Positions 7,890 to 16,692 of a stretch of DNA of 31,038 bases are shown piece after piece. The notes under the pieces were generated by a model that was not told the origin of the DNA, did not search any database, and saw only the letters and a list, made by a program, of their open reading frames with translations. The stretch's first letter is position 1. Each line of letters opens with the position of its first letter. The stretch comes from CAYQDF01 sp964416175 (GTDB lineage Bacteria > Chloroflexota > Anaerolineae > Anaerolineales > UBA4823). The translations under genes and the position numbers were made by a program. The DNA lies in the NCBI GenBank assembly GCA_964416175.1, contig CAYQDF010000032.1, positions 1-31,038 on the forward strand. The letters are read 5' to 3'.

Positions 7890-9245
7890 ATGAATGGTCG
7901 TCGCCCCCTGATTCCGAAGAACCGCTATTCGATCCTCATCCTCGTCATGGCGATTAGCGTCGTGATCGTCGAAGCGGTCGAGCATTCCCTGCTTGGGGAG
8001 TCATTGTTCGAGACGCATTTTCTCATCGAGGTGCTCATCTTTGGCGCAGGGCTGCCCCTCCTGGCCTTCATCATGCTTGGGATAATGGAAAAAGTGCAGG
8101 CGGAGCGCGATCGGGCTCTGCAAGACCTGGATAAACACCAGGCTTTCGATCAGGATTTAAGCCAGGTCCGATCGCTCGAGGACCTGGTCGAGCGCATCGT
8201 GCAGTTTCCTTCCACTGTGCTGCCGGCAAAGCAGACGTACTTGCATCTTTACGAACCGGATCAACCCGGTTTCCATTTGGTCGCTGACTGGCGTCCCGGC
8301 AATGGGGATCTTTCCAGCATCAAGCCCGACCTGGGTCTACAGGAATGCCAGGTATGTCTGCAATCCAGTTATTCAGTCCGGATGCTCAGAAAATGTGAAG
8401 CGCTCCAACCCGGGCAGCTGCCAGAGGGATTCGACCGGTACCTGCTTCCACTTACCCACGGAAATGCCTACACCGGCGTCCTGCACTTCGATCTCCCCGA
8501 AGGCAGCCCGATCAGTGAAAACCAGGCGAACACGCTCTCCAACCTGGCGCCAGAGATGGCGATCGCCATCGAAAGCATGCGCCTCCAGCAGGCAAACCTG
8601 GAATTGAGCCGGGCGACTGAGGATGAAAGAAAGCGCATCGCCCAGGACCTCCACGACACGCTTGGCCAGAGCATCGCTTACCTGCGGTTTAAACTCGACC
8701 ACCTGAGCAGCCAGGATCCCGTGGTCGCCATCGGCGTCATCCGCAAGGACCTGGAGCAGATGCGGGAGATGGCGGAAACAGCATACGCACAGGTGCGAGA
8801 AACGCTGGCGGAGCTCCATCCCTCCGCGCAGGTCGAATTCCTGCAAGCGCTCAGCACCCAGCTGGAACAGTTCCGTGAGCGGGTCGGGGTGGAGGTGGAT
8901 CTGAACAGCCGCGGGGATCCGCAACCGCTGCCCCCTCACATCCAGCGGCAGGTTCTCTACATCTGCCGGGAAGTATTAAACAACGTGGAGAAGCACGCCC
9001 ACGCCAGCCGGCTGACCATCGATATCCTCTATGGGCCGCGTGAGCTGCGGATCTTGATCACCGACGATGGCAGAGGCTTTGATACAAGAAGGGTCCCTGG
9101 ATACGGGAATTACGGGATCACGATCATGCGCGAGAGAGTAGAGTCGATAAATGGCGCGATCAACCTCATTTCCTCGCCGGGGGAAGGCACTCGGGTGAGC
9201 CTCCAGGTGCCCCTGGCGACGAACAGGCCGGCGGGCGGCAGCTGA
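7890..9245 (+). CDS. Membrane sensor histidine kinase, NarL/DegS (HisKA_3) type with GAF-like domain
   Basis: The 451-residue protein has two N-terminal membrane segments (about 12-35 and 46-67) with a very short external loop, so sensing is probably in the membrane or cytoplasm. A GAF-like region (about 85-230) carries C153, C156 and C169, which could be redox- or metal-responsive (inference). The HisKA_3 dimerisation box ERKRIAQDLHDTLGQ places the phosphorylated His at H255. The ATPase domain follows (about 345-445), with NNVEKHAHA, DDGRGFD and YGNYGITIMRERV. It is expected to phosphorylate the LuxR-type regulator encoded next, 186 bp downstream. A good candidate promoter lies upstream. The start codon has only a weak ribosome site, but no better start is visible. 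Confidence 0.93.
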   Translation: MNGRRPLIPKNRYSILILVMAISVVIVEAVEHSLLGESLFETHFLIEVLIFGAGLPLLAFIMLGIMEKVQAERDRALQDLDKHQAFDQDLSQVRSLEDLVERIVQFPSTVLPAKQTYLHLYEPDQPGFHLVADWRPGNGDLSSIKPDLGLQECQVCLQSSYSVRMLRKCEALQPGQLPEGFDRYLLPLTHGNAYTGVLHFDLPEGSPISENQANTLSNLAPEMAIAIESMRLQQANLELSRATEDERKRIAQDLHDTLGQSIAYLRFKLDHLSSQDPVVAIGVIRKDLEQMREMAETAYAQVRETLAELHPSAQVEFLQALSTQLEQFRERVGVEVDLNSRGDPQPLPPHIQRQVLYICREVLNNVEKHAHASRLTIDILYGPRELRILITDDGRGFDTRRVPGYGNYGITIMRERVESINGAINLISSPGEGTRVSLQVPLATNRPAGGS

Positions 9246-9261
9246 CCGGTTCGGGATCGCC

Positions 9262-9308
9262 CCTTCGAATGCGCCGCGGATGCTTTTTGAGCGGAGCGCA
9301 GTCACAGG
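9262..9308. repeat. Imperfect palindromic intergenic repeat
   Basis: Left arm CCTTCGAATGCGCCGCGG (9262-9279) and right arm GAGCGGAGCGCAGTCACAGG (9289-9308) are imperfect inverted copies. The core GAGCGGAGCGCAGTC resembles the unit of the tandem repeat at the end of the window. It lies between the sensor kinase and its regulator, in a 186-bp spacer with no other clear signal. Confidence 0.45.
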
Positions 9309-9431
9309 CGCGAGCATGCGCCAGAGCAGCCGAAGAAGCCCGCCATGCCGTTCATGGAGCCTGACGCGTGGCAGCGAGCGCGTGACGTTGTCGGAATAGA
9401 GGCAGGTTAAATTTCTAACAGGAGGACAGAG

Positions 9432-10100
9432 ATGGAACAACCAATCCGAATTATGATCGTGGACGATCACGCGATGCTTCGAGAAGGCCTGGTGAGCCTG
9501 CTCCAGCCGCAGCCGGACTTCGAAGTTGTAGGGGAAGCCGGTTCTGTGGAAGAAGCTGTGGAAAAGGCAAAAGCAATCAAACCAGAGCTGGTATTGATGG
9601 ACTACGGCCTCCCGGGCGGTTCCGGCGTGGAAGCGACGCGCGCGATCCTCAAGGACCTGCCGGAAACGAACATCGTGTTCTTGACTGTACACGAAGCCGA
9701 TGATGACCTGTTTGCCGCCCTGCGGAGCGGCGCGAAAGGTTACCTGCTCAAGAACATCCCGGTGTCAAAAATGATCGCCGCGCTGCGCGGTTTAGCCAGG
9801 GGTGAAGCGCCTCTCTCGCGCCAGATGACCAGCCGCGTGCTGGCTGAATTCACCCACGGAAAGCCTCCCTCTCGCGGCAGGTCTGGAGCCGCGCACTCTC
9901 TCACCAAGCGCGAGCTCGAAGTGTTGATGGAGATGACCACGGGGGCATCAAATCGCGAGATCGCTGACCGGCTCTTCGTTTCGGTAAACACCATCAAAAA
10001 CCACGTCCACAGCATTCTGGAGAAGCTCGAACTCAAGGACCGGCGGGCAGCGATCCGGTTCGCTCGCGAACAGGGGCTGGGGAATTCCAGTTTCGACTGA
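9432..10100 (+). CDS. NarL/LuxR-family response regulator
   Basis: The 222-residue protein begins with a receiver domain (about 4-120): acidic pair D11/D12, phosphoacceptor D57 in VLMDYGLPGG, the switch Thr in FLTVHE and the Lys in KGYLLKN. A linker leads to a LuxR-type helix-turn-helix (about 155-215), with LTKRELEVLMEMTTGASNRE and VNTIKNHVHSILEKL. It should bind DNA when phosphorylated by the sensor kinase encoded just upstream. A strong AGGAGG ribosome site precedes the ATG. Targets are unknown; the downstream array beginning at 10884 and the divergent ammonia-lyase cluster are the nearest candidates. A strong hairpin follows the stop codon. Confidence 0.95.
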   Translation: MEQPIRIMIVDDHAMLREGLVSLLQPQPDFEVVGEAGSVEEAVEKAKAIKPELVLMDYGLPGGSGVEATRAILKDLPETNIVFLTVHEADDDLFAALRSGAKGYLLKNIPVSKMIAALRGLARGEAPLSRQMTSRVLAEFTHGKPPSRGRSGAAHSLTKRELEVLMEMTTGASNREIADRLFVSVNTIKNHVHSILEKLELKDRRAAIRFAREQGLGNSSFD

Positions 10101-10133
10101 ACGTCTCCTGTCCTTGTCTGCCTGAAACTCAAG

Positions 10134-10160
10134 CGGCCTCTCGAGCATCTCGAGAGGCCG
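10134..10160 (+). terminator. Strong hairpin, probable terminator of the two-component operon
   Basis: CGGCCTCTCGAG (10134-10145) and CTCGAGAGGCCG (10149-10160) form a perfect 12-bp stem with a 3-nt loop, 33 bp after the response regulator stop. It is followed by a T-rich but interrupted stretch (TTCATCTGCCTTTG), so it is not a textbook poly-U terminator. Confidence 0.65.
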
Positions 10161-10883
10161 TTCATCTGCCTTTGCCTTCGCGCGAGACCTCATCTGTCAT
10201 GAGCGTATCCCGATCGGGTTGACCCGGGGTGAGGTCCAAATCTGCTTCCGCTCCTGCATCTGTGATCAAGATCTACTCCTGGGACTAGTCCATCTGGCTG
10301 TAGTCCTTCCGGAAATATAGACCCGGTTTTAGACCGGAATGGTTCATCTGGATGGATAGACTGTGGTTTGGATTTCTTGTATTCTTTGTTTACTGGCAAT
10401 TAAGGTCGATTATGACCGAATTGTCATCCCCCGGTTCCCGGGCGGGCAGCCGGCCAGATCTGAATTCGATTTATTCTCACTGGTGGCCTGGGGACAGCTG
10501 GAAAGTTCGTCGGCGGGGCGAGCCATAACAATTTTGGCAAAAATTCAAAATTTATCGCTAAGAATTGCAAGGGGCAAATTACTTTTTTAATTTCATCCTC
10601 TAAAGTATTGATGATTGATGGCTGTTGGTGGGGTTTTATGGGTGTTTATAGCCGGTTCGAATCTTCCATCCAGGTCGTGACAGAGCTGGTGGTTTTTCAG
10701 CGAAAAGTCCGACGCAGAATCCATCGTTACCGGGTGAGGCAAGTGAGGAGGAAATCAGATGGGAGTTCCCTAGACAGATTTCTATTGAATCCAGATTCAG
10801 CGTTCGAGGCGCGGCAGATCCAGCGCTTCAGGCTGGATGCATCCCGATAAAGATCCCGATCAATATTATTCGGAGGGAATCGT
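10161..10883. other. Intergenic region without a credible gene, AT-rich in the middle
   Basis: Only short open frames with no recognisable motifs are present. About 10520-10660 is clearly richer in A+T than its surroundings. A short inverted repeat (ACCGG-type, about 10323-10338) and small hairpins can be drawn. A TTGGCA at 10534-10539 has no good -10 partner. The end holds the GGAGGG ribosome site (10872-10877) of the giant gene. The region probably contains that gene's promoter and regulatory sites, but none can be fixed by eye. Confidence 0.5.
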
Positions 10884-13800
10884 ATGCTATCCAAGAAAGT
10901 AACACAGAGGTCGTTCCTCAAATTAAGACGCTCCGGGCAGCGTTACGTGACAGCTGGTTTGATGGTCCTCGCGGTGCTGGCCTCTTTCGGTCTCCAGCTG
11001 GGATCGCCAAATTCGCGGATCGTATCGGCTGCGACGGTCAATCTTACCGTCGAGGAGTACGGTACGAACACACCCATCCCGGAGTTCGACTTCCTGGTCA
11101 ACATCGATAACACCGGCGATCCAGATGACCCGGGGAACATGCCTTCGACCACTCCGATGGAAAGCCACAGTCCAGTGGTCCTGACCGGAGATGAGACGGA
11201 CTGGGCGGCGAAGCTCGGCACATTGCCGGATGGCCGGTATTTGATCTCGGTCCGGAACGACGCATATAAGCTCGGAGGCCAGCATTTCACGGTCGCGGGA
11301 GGCAATGTCGACATCCACGTCGAGCTGGTCCCGGAGCCCCTGCCTCTGGCGAAGATCCGCGTGCACGCTTTCGAGGACAACCAGCCAGTGAACGGGGAAG
11401 ATGATATCCCCCTGGAGAGCGGCCTGGCCGGTTTCCGCGTCATCGTGGGTGACACCGTGGGCGAGGTGGTCGTCGACTGGTTCGGCAATCCCATCTGCGG
11501 CACCGGCCAGTGCCTGACGGACGCAAACGGCGACGTCGTGATAGACAACCTGCCACGGGGTAAATACGAAGTCCTGGTCCTGCCGCCGGTCGGACAGGTC
11601 TCCGATTGGGTGCAGACCACCACGATCGAGGGGACCAAGGTGATCGACGCCTGGATCGTGGAAGGCGACCCGGGCTACAGCCCGCGCGAGGGGTTCCAGC
11701 AGGCGGCGGTCTGGGTGGGTTTCGTCCGCCAGCCGGCCAACCCGTGGGGAGGGAACAGCGGCAGCGGCACGATCAAGGGCACCGTCAAGACGATCATCGA
11801 GTGGACGCCCCCGGTGAACCCGCTCATCTTGGGCCAGCCAGTGGACCGGCCCTGGGTCGCCGTCACGGACATCGGCGGGAACGACGAGCTGGTCTACCTG
11901 ACCCGCGGCGATGCGAACGGCTACTTTGAGATCAACGGCGTCCCGGACGGCACGTACCAGCTGGCCATCTGGGATGAACCGCTGGATTACATCATCGCCT
12001 TCCGCACGGCTGTGGTCAGCGGCGGCAACGTCGTGGACTTCGGGGAGCTGGGCATCCCGCGCTGGTTCGGCTGGCAGTCCGGGTATGTATACCTGGATGC
12101 CAACCGGGATGGAGTCCGCCAGCTCGACGAACAGCCGCTGCCGGGCGTGGATCTGGCGATGCGCTTCAGAGATGGCAGCCTGCGGTATGGCACCTTCACC
12201 AATACCAGCGGGTATTACGAATTTCCGGAAGTCTTCGAACTGGAGAAATTCTACATCAGCGAGGTGGGTTTCAGGCACCTAGGTTTCACCTCCGCGCTGG
12301 TGCACGATGAGCACTTACCCTACGACCCGGCTGACCCGGCGACTTATGAGGTCATCCCCGAGGCTTTGACAGTAGCGAACCTGAACTGGGCAGCCAAGCG
12401 CAACGTCGTCGATTGGGGGAAGTACGTATATGCACCCGGCGAGAACGGCGGGATCTCCGGCATTGTGCAGTATGCCACGACGCGCAACGAGCTTGAAGCG
12501 CGCCTGCAGGCCACCGAGGACTACGAGCCGGGCATCCCGGACGTGACCGTTCGGCTGTGGGAACCCTTGTTCGATGAAAACGGCGATCCGGTGTTCGAGC
12601 CGGATGGCAGCCAGGCGCGGGGGACGCTCTTCTACGAGGTGACCACTGACCGCTATGAGCACCCCACGGACTGTGACGTCACCGATTCGAACGGCGTCCC
12701 ACTCCCGGACCCCCTGGGCACTGGCCCGAATTGCATCGAGGTCCCGAACATCTCCAACGAAGTAAAGCCGGGTGTTTTCGACGGCGGCTATGCCTTCGCA
12801 ACCATCTGCCCAATGGGCTACCCCTGCGATCCGGGTGATGAAATCCCCATGCCGCCGGGGGACTACATCGTCGAAGTCGTGCCTCCCACCGGCTACAAGA
12901 TCGTCACCGAGGAGGACCTCAACACCGCCGATGGCAACGATTATGTGCCTGCGATCCCGCCGCCTCCGTGCGTCGGGGCGACTCAGTTGATGCAGGTGCC
13001 GGATGAGTACGGCAGCCCCTTCGACGCCTTCACCGACACGGGCGACCCGATCCCCGGCGTGGGTCCCATGCCTCTCTGCGATTTCAAGCTGGTAACCCTC
13101 CAGGAGAACCAGAACGCGGCGGCGGATTTTTACCTGATGACCGACAACGCCGTGCCAATCCCGGGGCGGGTGTTCGGCTTTCTGCTCGATGACCTGAACA
13201 TCGAGACCAACTCCGCTTTCATTTACTACGGTGAGAAGCGCGGCATCCCGAATACGCCGGTTGGAGTCTATGATTTCACGGGCCGGTTGATCACGACGGT
13301 CAATTCGGACCAGAATGGGATCTGGGAGGTCCTGCTGCCGTCGGCCTACGCAGCAGATTGCCCGATCCCCTCCGGAGTCTGCCCGGCGGTGTATAAATTC
13401 GTCGGGAATGACCCGGGGCCGATCGACAACCCTAACCCGAACTACAACCCCAACTACCAGACGATCACCTTCCAGTTCGATGTCTGGCCGGGCAAGACGA
13501 CCTTCGCGGACATCGCGCTGTTCAACATCGTCGGCTTCGTCGAGTTCCCCGGCCTGCAGACCGGGCAGCCTGCACAGTGCAAGCTCCCAGACTCGATTCC
13601 TCAGGTGTACACCGTCTCCCCGCCTTACGGGGCGGATGGGGATGCCCTGACCATCTCCGGAGTCAACTTCGGCGGCAGCCCGGGAACGGTGGCGCTGGAT
13701 GGCACTGCGCTTCCGATCGGCAGCTGGTCGGATGCGGCGATCACCGCGACTGCGACCGGGGTCGCGCCCGGGCCGCACCAGCTGCTGGTCACCACCGCTG

Positions 13801-16568
13801 CCGGTGAGACGAGCCTGACCGGGATCACATACCACCTGCTCGGCCCAGGCTACAGCCCGACCGTGGTCATTGTAAGCCAGCCGGGGGATCCCTCGATCCC
13901 GGTGATTCAGAACGCGATCGATGCCGCGTCGGGAGAGACCCTGATCGTCGTCGAGCCCGGTACCTATTACCAACCGGTGAATCTCAACGTCGCCGGCGTG
14001 AAGCTGCAGGGGTATGGGCCGGGCAATCCCGCGGTGGGGATCGGCGGGGGTGGCTCCGTGCTCGACCAGCGTTTCGTCGTTGGCGGAGTCAACGGACTTA
14101 ACGTGGTGGGTCCGGCCGGCGGTTTCAACCCTGGCTTCCCCGCCCAGATCGACGGCTTCAAGCTCACCGCCGCGCGTGACGAACAGGACGTCGGCGGCGG
14201 GCTCCACGTCGACCTGAACGCCCAGAACCTGCTGATCGGCAACAACCTGATCCAGAGCAACGGGGGTAACTTCGGCGGCGGGATCACCATCGGCGAACCT
14301 TACCGGGGCGACAATAACAACGACAACATCCGCATCGCTTACAACCGCATCCTCCAGAATGGCGGCATCAGCCTGGCGGGCGGGATCGGCATCTTCAACG
14401 GGGCAGACCACTACGAGATCGATCACAACCAGATCTGCGGCAACTACTCCGGTGAGTATGGCGGCGGGATCTCGCACTTTGGCTACAGCCAGGGCGGCAG
14501 CATCCACCACAACCAGATCATCTTCAACGGCGCGTTCGACGAGGGCGGCGGCGTGCTGATCGGCGGCGAACAGCCCATCCCGCCAGCAGTCCTGACCCAG
14601 GGCTCGGGCGAGGTCCAGATCTTCAACAACCTGATCCAGAGCAACCTGTCGAACGACGATGGCGGCGGGATCCGCCTGTTGCAGCCGCTGGACGACCGCA
14701 TCGATATCTTCAATAACATGGTCGTCAACAACGTTGCGACGGACATCGGCGGAGGCATTGCCCTGGACGACAGCTCGAACGTGACGATCGTCAACAACAC
14801 CGTCGCCCGGAATGTGTCAACCGCGACCGCGGAGGACAGCGATGGGTTGGCCCACGGCGCAGGAATCGTCGCGGAAGCGCACAGCGCAGCTTTCCAGGCG
14901 ATCCTGCCTCTATCCGACCCTGGCTATCCAGACCCGGCGCTGTTCAACAACATCGTATGTGAGAACGAAGCGTTCGTGTGGGACGGGGTATCGTTGGTTT
15001 CAACCGGCTTCTTCGACCTGGAAGTCTTCAGCGCCAACCCCGCTCAAGTGTTCCATCCCACCTACACCCTGGTGGAGACGACCGGCCGGAATGAAGTGCT
15101 CGCGCACGGTTCCAACAGCGGGTGCGGAGATTTGAGCGCCATGTTTGTGAACCCTTACACCACGGCGCTCGACGCGGTCAGCTTCCGCCAGGAACCGGAC
15201 TTTATAACCGTCTTGATGGTGACGGTGGATCTGCCGGCCACAGTGATCGGGGACTACCACATTCTCAGCGCGTCAGGTACCGAGGACCTGGGGATCGACG
15301 TCGATCCGCTGGGGAGCGGGACGCTGGCGCCGTGCTTCGACTTTGATGACGACCTGCGGGGCACCCACGACATCGGCGCCGATGAAACCGGCGGCGCGCC
15401 GGGAGTCTGCTCTCCGCCGGTTCCGACCTACGGCGTGGACCTGACCCCGATCTTCATCGATGCCACCGGCGCGGATGGCGCTGACGTGGTGCTCAGCCAC
15501 CAGGTCTTCAACACCGGCGATATCTCCGATACGTACGACATCACAGTTGCGGTCGACCTGGGCTGGCCGGCGGTTTTCACCACCCCGGTTGGCCCGCTGG
15601 ATCCGGGCGAGAGCGCTGCGGTGGACGTCACCGTGAGCATCCCGGCCGGGACTCTGGCGGGGACGGCGGCAGCTGTGGACATCACCGCGACCTCCCAGGG
15701 CGACGGCTCGGTCTCCAGCGCGGCATCAGACACAATCACAGTCGTGAACGTGCCTGTGGTCCCCCCCGCTGACCTGTATCTCTCGGTCGAACGGAACACG
15801 GCTGTCCTGGGTAACCTCAGCCAGGTGTTCAGCCACGACATCGTAGGTTTCGTTCAGGGGACAGGCGAATACGTGATGGTCTTCGATGGGTCTGACGTCG
15901 GGCTGGGGCAGAACCTCAACCTGGACGCGTTCGACATCCTGGGGGACGGCAGCATCCTGATGTCCTTCGCCCAACCCTTCAACCGGGCCGGCTTGGGGAG
16001 AGTGGACGATTCGGATATCCTCCGCTTCACCCCGGACGTTGGCGGCCTGGGTGATGCGACGGCCGGCGCGTTTACCCGCTATCTGAACGGCGCGGATGTC
16101 GGCCTGACCACCGACGCAGAGGACATCGACGCCATCTCCCTGATCGAAGGCGACCAGCTGGTGATCTCCACCCTCGGGAATGTCAACGTCCCCGGCCTCG
16201 CGGTTCAGCGGGACGAAGATCTGCTGCTCTACAGCATGCTGGATGCTGGGAATCCTGGCGGCGGGGGGACCTGGACGTTGTACTTCGATGGGTCAGACGT
16301 GGGCCTGGCGAACGGCGGGGCGGATGAGAACATCGATGGGGCTTTCGTCCTGCCCGGCGACCTGGAGGCCGCTGTGATCTATCTGACAACTGCGGGCAAC
16401 TTCAACATCCCCGGGTTGACCGGAGCAGACGAGGATGTCTTCACCTGCGCGGTCAGCTCGCTGGGAGAAGCGACTGCCTGCACCAGCGTGGCGATGTTCT
16501 TCGATGGGAATGCCAACGGCATCACAAACGCCACCGGGCGTGACGTCGACGCGATCGACCTGCCCTGA
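10884..16568 (+). CDS. Giant secreted protein: SdrD-B-like, IPT/TIG, parallel beta-helix and four-repeat C-terminal domain
   Basis: The 1894-residue protein has a long N-terminal signal sequence (hydrophobic about 24-38, ending near VSAAT). A series of Ig-like/carboxypeptidase-regulatory-like domains follows, with a clear SdrD-B-type repeat at about 391-462 (GYVYLDANRDGVRQLDEQ). An IPT/TIG domain spans about 902-987. A right-handed parallel beta-helix spans about 990-1380, with repeated GGGI turns and Asn-rich NN ladders. A NEW3-like domain lies at about 1516-1628, and four repeats of about 65 residues close the protein (1630-1894), containing YFDGSDVGL and ending DAIDLP. The last domain recurs in the protein at 19442. 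It is probably a cell-surface protein. GGAGGG lies 6 bp before the ATG. Ligand and function are unknown; no sorting signal such as LPXTG is visible. Confidence 0.9.
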   Translation: MLSKKVTQRSFLKLRRSGQRYVTAGLMVLAVLASFGLQLGSPNSRIVSAATVNLTVEEYGTNTPIPEFDFLVNIDNTGDPDDPGNMPSTTPMESHSPVVLTGDETDWAAKLGTLPDGRYLISVRNDAYKLGGQHFTVAGGNVDIHVELVPEPLPLAKIRVHAFEDNQPVNGEDDIPLESGLAGFRVIVGDTVGEVVVDWFGNPICGTGQCLTDANGDVVIDNLPRGKYEVLVLPPVGQVSDWVQTTTIEGTKVIDAWIVEGDPGYSPREGFQQAAVWVGFVRQPANPWGGNSGSGTIKGTVKTIIEWTPPVNPLILGQPVDRPWVAVTDIGGNDELVYLTRGDANGYFEINGVPDGTYQLAIWDEPLDYIIAFRTAVVSGGNVVDFGELGIPRWFGWQSGYVYLDANRDGVRQLDEQPLPGVDLAMRFRDGSLRYGTFTNTSGYYEFPEVFELEKFYISEVGFRHLGFTSALVHDEHLPYDPADPATYEVIPEALTVANLNWAAKRNVVDWGKYVYAPGENGGISGIVQYATTRNELEARLQATEDYEPGIPDVTVRLWEPLFDENGDPVFEPDGSQARGTLFYEVTTDRYEHPTDCDVTDSNGVPLPDPLGTGPNCIEVPNISNEVKPGVFDGGYAFATICPMGYPCDPGDEIPMPPGDYIVEVVPPTGYKIVTEEDLNTADGNDYVPAIPPPPCVGATQLMQVPDEYGSPFDAFTDTGDPIPGVGPMPLCDFKLVTLQENQNAAADFYLMTDNAVPIPGRVFGFLLDDLNIETNSAFIYYGEKRGIPNTPVGVYDFTGRLITTVNSDQNGIWEVLLPSAYAADCPIPSGVCPAVYKFVGNDPGPIDNPNPNYNPNYQTITFQFDVWPGKTTFADIALFNIVGFVEFPGLQTGQPAQCKLPDSIPQVYTVSPPYGADGDALTISGVNFGGSPGTVALDGTALPIGSWSDAAITATATGVAPGPHQLLVTTAAGETSLTGITYHLLGPGYSPTVVIVSQPGDPSIPVIQNAIDAASGETLIVVEPGTYYQPVNLNVAGVKLQGYGPGNPAVGIGGGGSVLDQRFVVGGVNGLNVVGPAGGFNPGFPAQIDGFKLTAARDEQDVGGGLHVDLNAQNLLIGNNLIQSNGGNFGGGITIGEPYRGDNNNDNIRIAYNRILQNGGISLAGGIGIFNGADHYEIDHNQICGNYSGEYGGGISHFGYSQGGSIHHNQIIFNGAFDEGGGVLIGGEQPIPPAVLTQGSGEVQIFNNLIQSNLSNDDGGGIRLLQPLDDRIDIFNNMVVNNVATDIGGGIALDDSSNVTIVNNTVARNVSTATAEDSDGLAHGAGIVAEAHSAAFQAILPLSDPGYPDPALFNNIVCENEAFVWDGVSLVSTGFFDLEVFSANPAQVFHPTYTLVETTGRNEVLAHGSNSGCGDLSAMFVNPYTTALDAVSFRQEPDFITVLMVTVDLPATVIGDYHILSASGTEDLGIDVDPLGSGTLAPCFDFDDDLRGTHDIGADETGGAPGVCSPPVPTYGVDLTPIFIDATGADGADVVLSHQVFNTGDISDTYDITVAVDLGWPAVFTTPVGPLDPGESAAVDVTVSIPAGTLAGTAAAVDITATSQGDGSVSSAASDTITVVNVPVVPPADLYLSVERNTAVLGNLSQVFSHDIVGFVQGTGEYVMVFDGSDVGLGQNLNLDAFDILGDGSILMSFAQPFNRAGLGRVDDSDILRFTPDVGGLGDATAGAFTRYLNGADVGLTTDAEDIDAISLIEGDQLVISTLGNVNVPGLAVQRDEDLLLYSMLDAGNPGGGGTWTLYFDGSDVGLANGGADENIDGAFVLPGDLEAAVIYLTTAGNFNIPGLTGADEDVFTCAVSSLGEATACTSVAMFFDGNANGITNATGRDVDAIDLP

Positions 16569-16588
16569 TTCAGTAATCGGCAATGCAA

Positions 16589-16631
16589 CTCTCCCCTGTG
16601 GTCCGGGTTTCATCCGGCCTGCAGGGGAGAG
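16589..16631 (+). terminator. Intergenic stem-loop between giant gene and MCO-like genes
   Basis: CTCTCCCCTG (16589-16598) pairs perfectly with CAGGGGAGAG (16622-16631), with further GC pairing possible in the loop. No T-run follows. It could be a terminator, a partial attenuator or an RNA-stabilising structure between co-directional genes. Confidence 0.45.
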
Positions 16632-16692
16632 GGTTGGGGCGGTAACCAACCAGGATTTCATAACCGGATTTGAAGCATAGGAGAATGAAAGC

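Noticed and set aside
10651..10675. GGTTCGAATC, resembling a tRNA T-loop
   Set aside because: The flanking bases cannot form the 5-bp T stem, and no acceptor, D or anticodon stems can be drawn upstream.
10363..10850. Two short plus-strand frames (75 and 80 codons) in the large gap
   Set aside because: Neither has a ribosome site, recognisable motif or coding-like composition.
12315..14510. 731-codon minus-strand open frame opposite the giant gene
   Set aside because: It is a shadow frame caused by high GC; it has no domain and is strongly Val/Arg/Asp-biased, while the plus frame has clear domains and a ribosome site.
16393..16568. Possible LPXTG- or PEP-CTERM-type sorting signal at the end of the giant protein
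   Set aside because: The C terminus ends in Asp-Leu-Pro with no hydrophobic segment or basic tail, so no known sorting signal fits.
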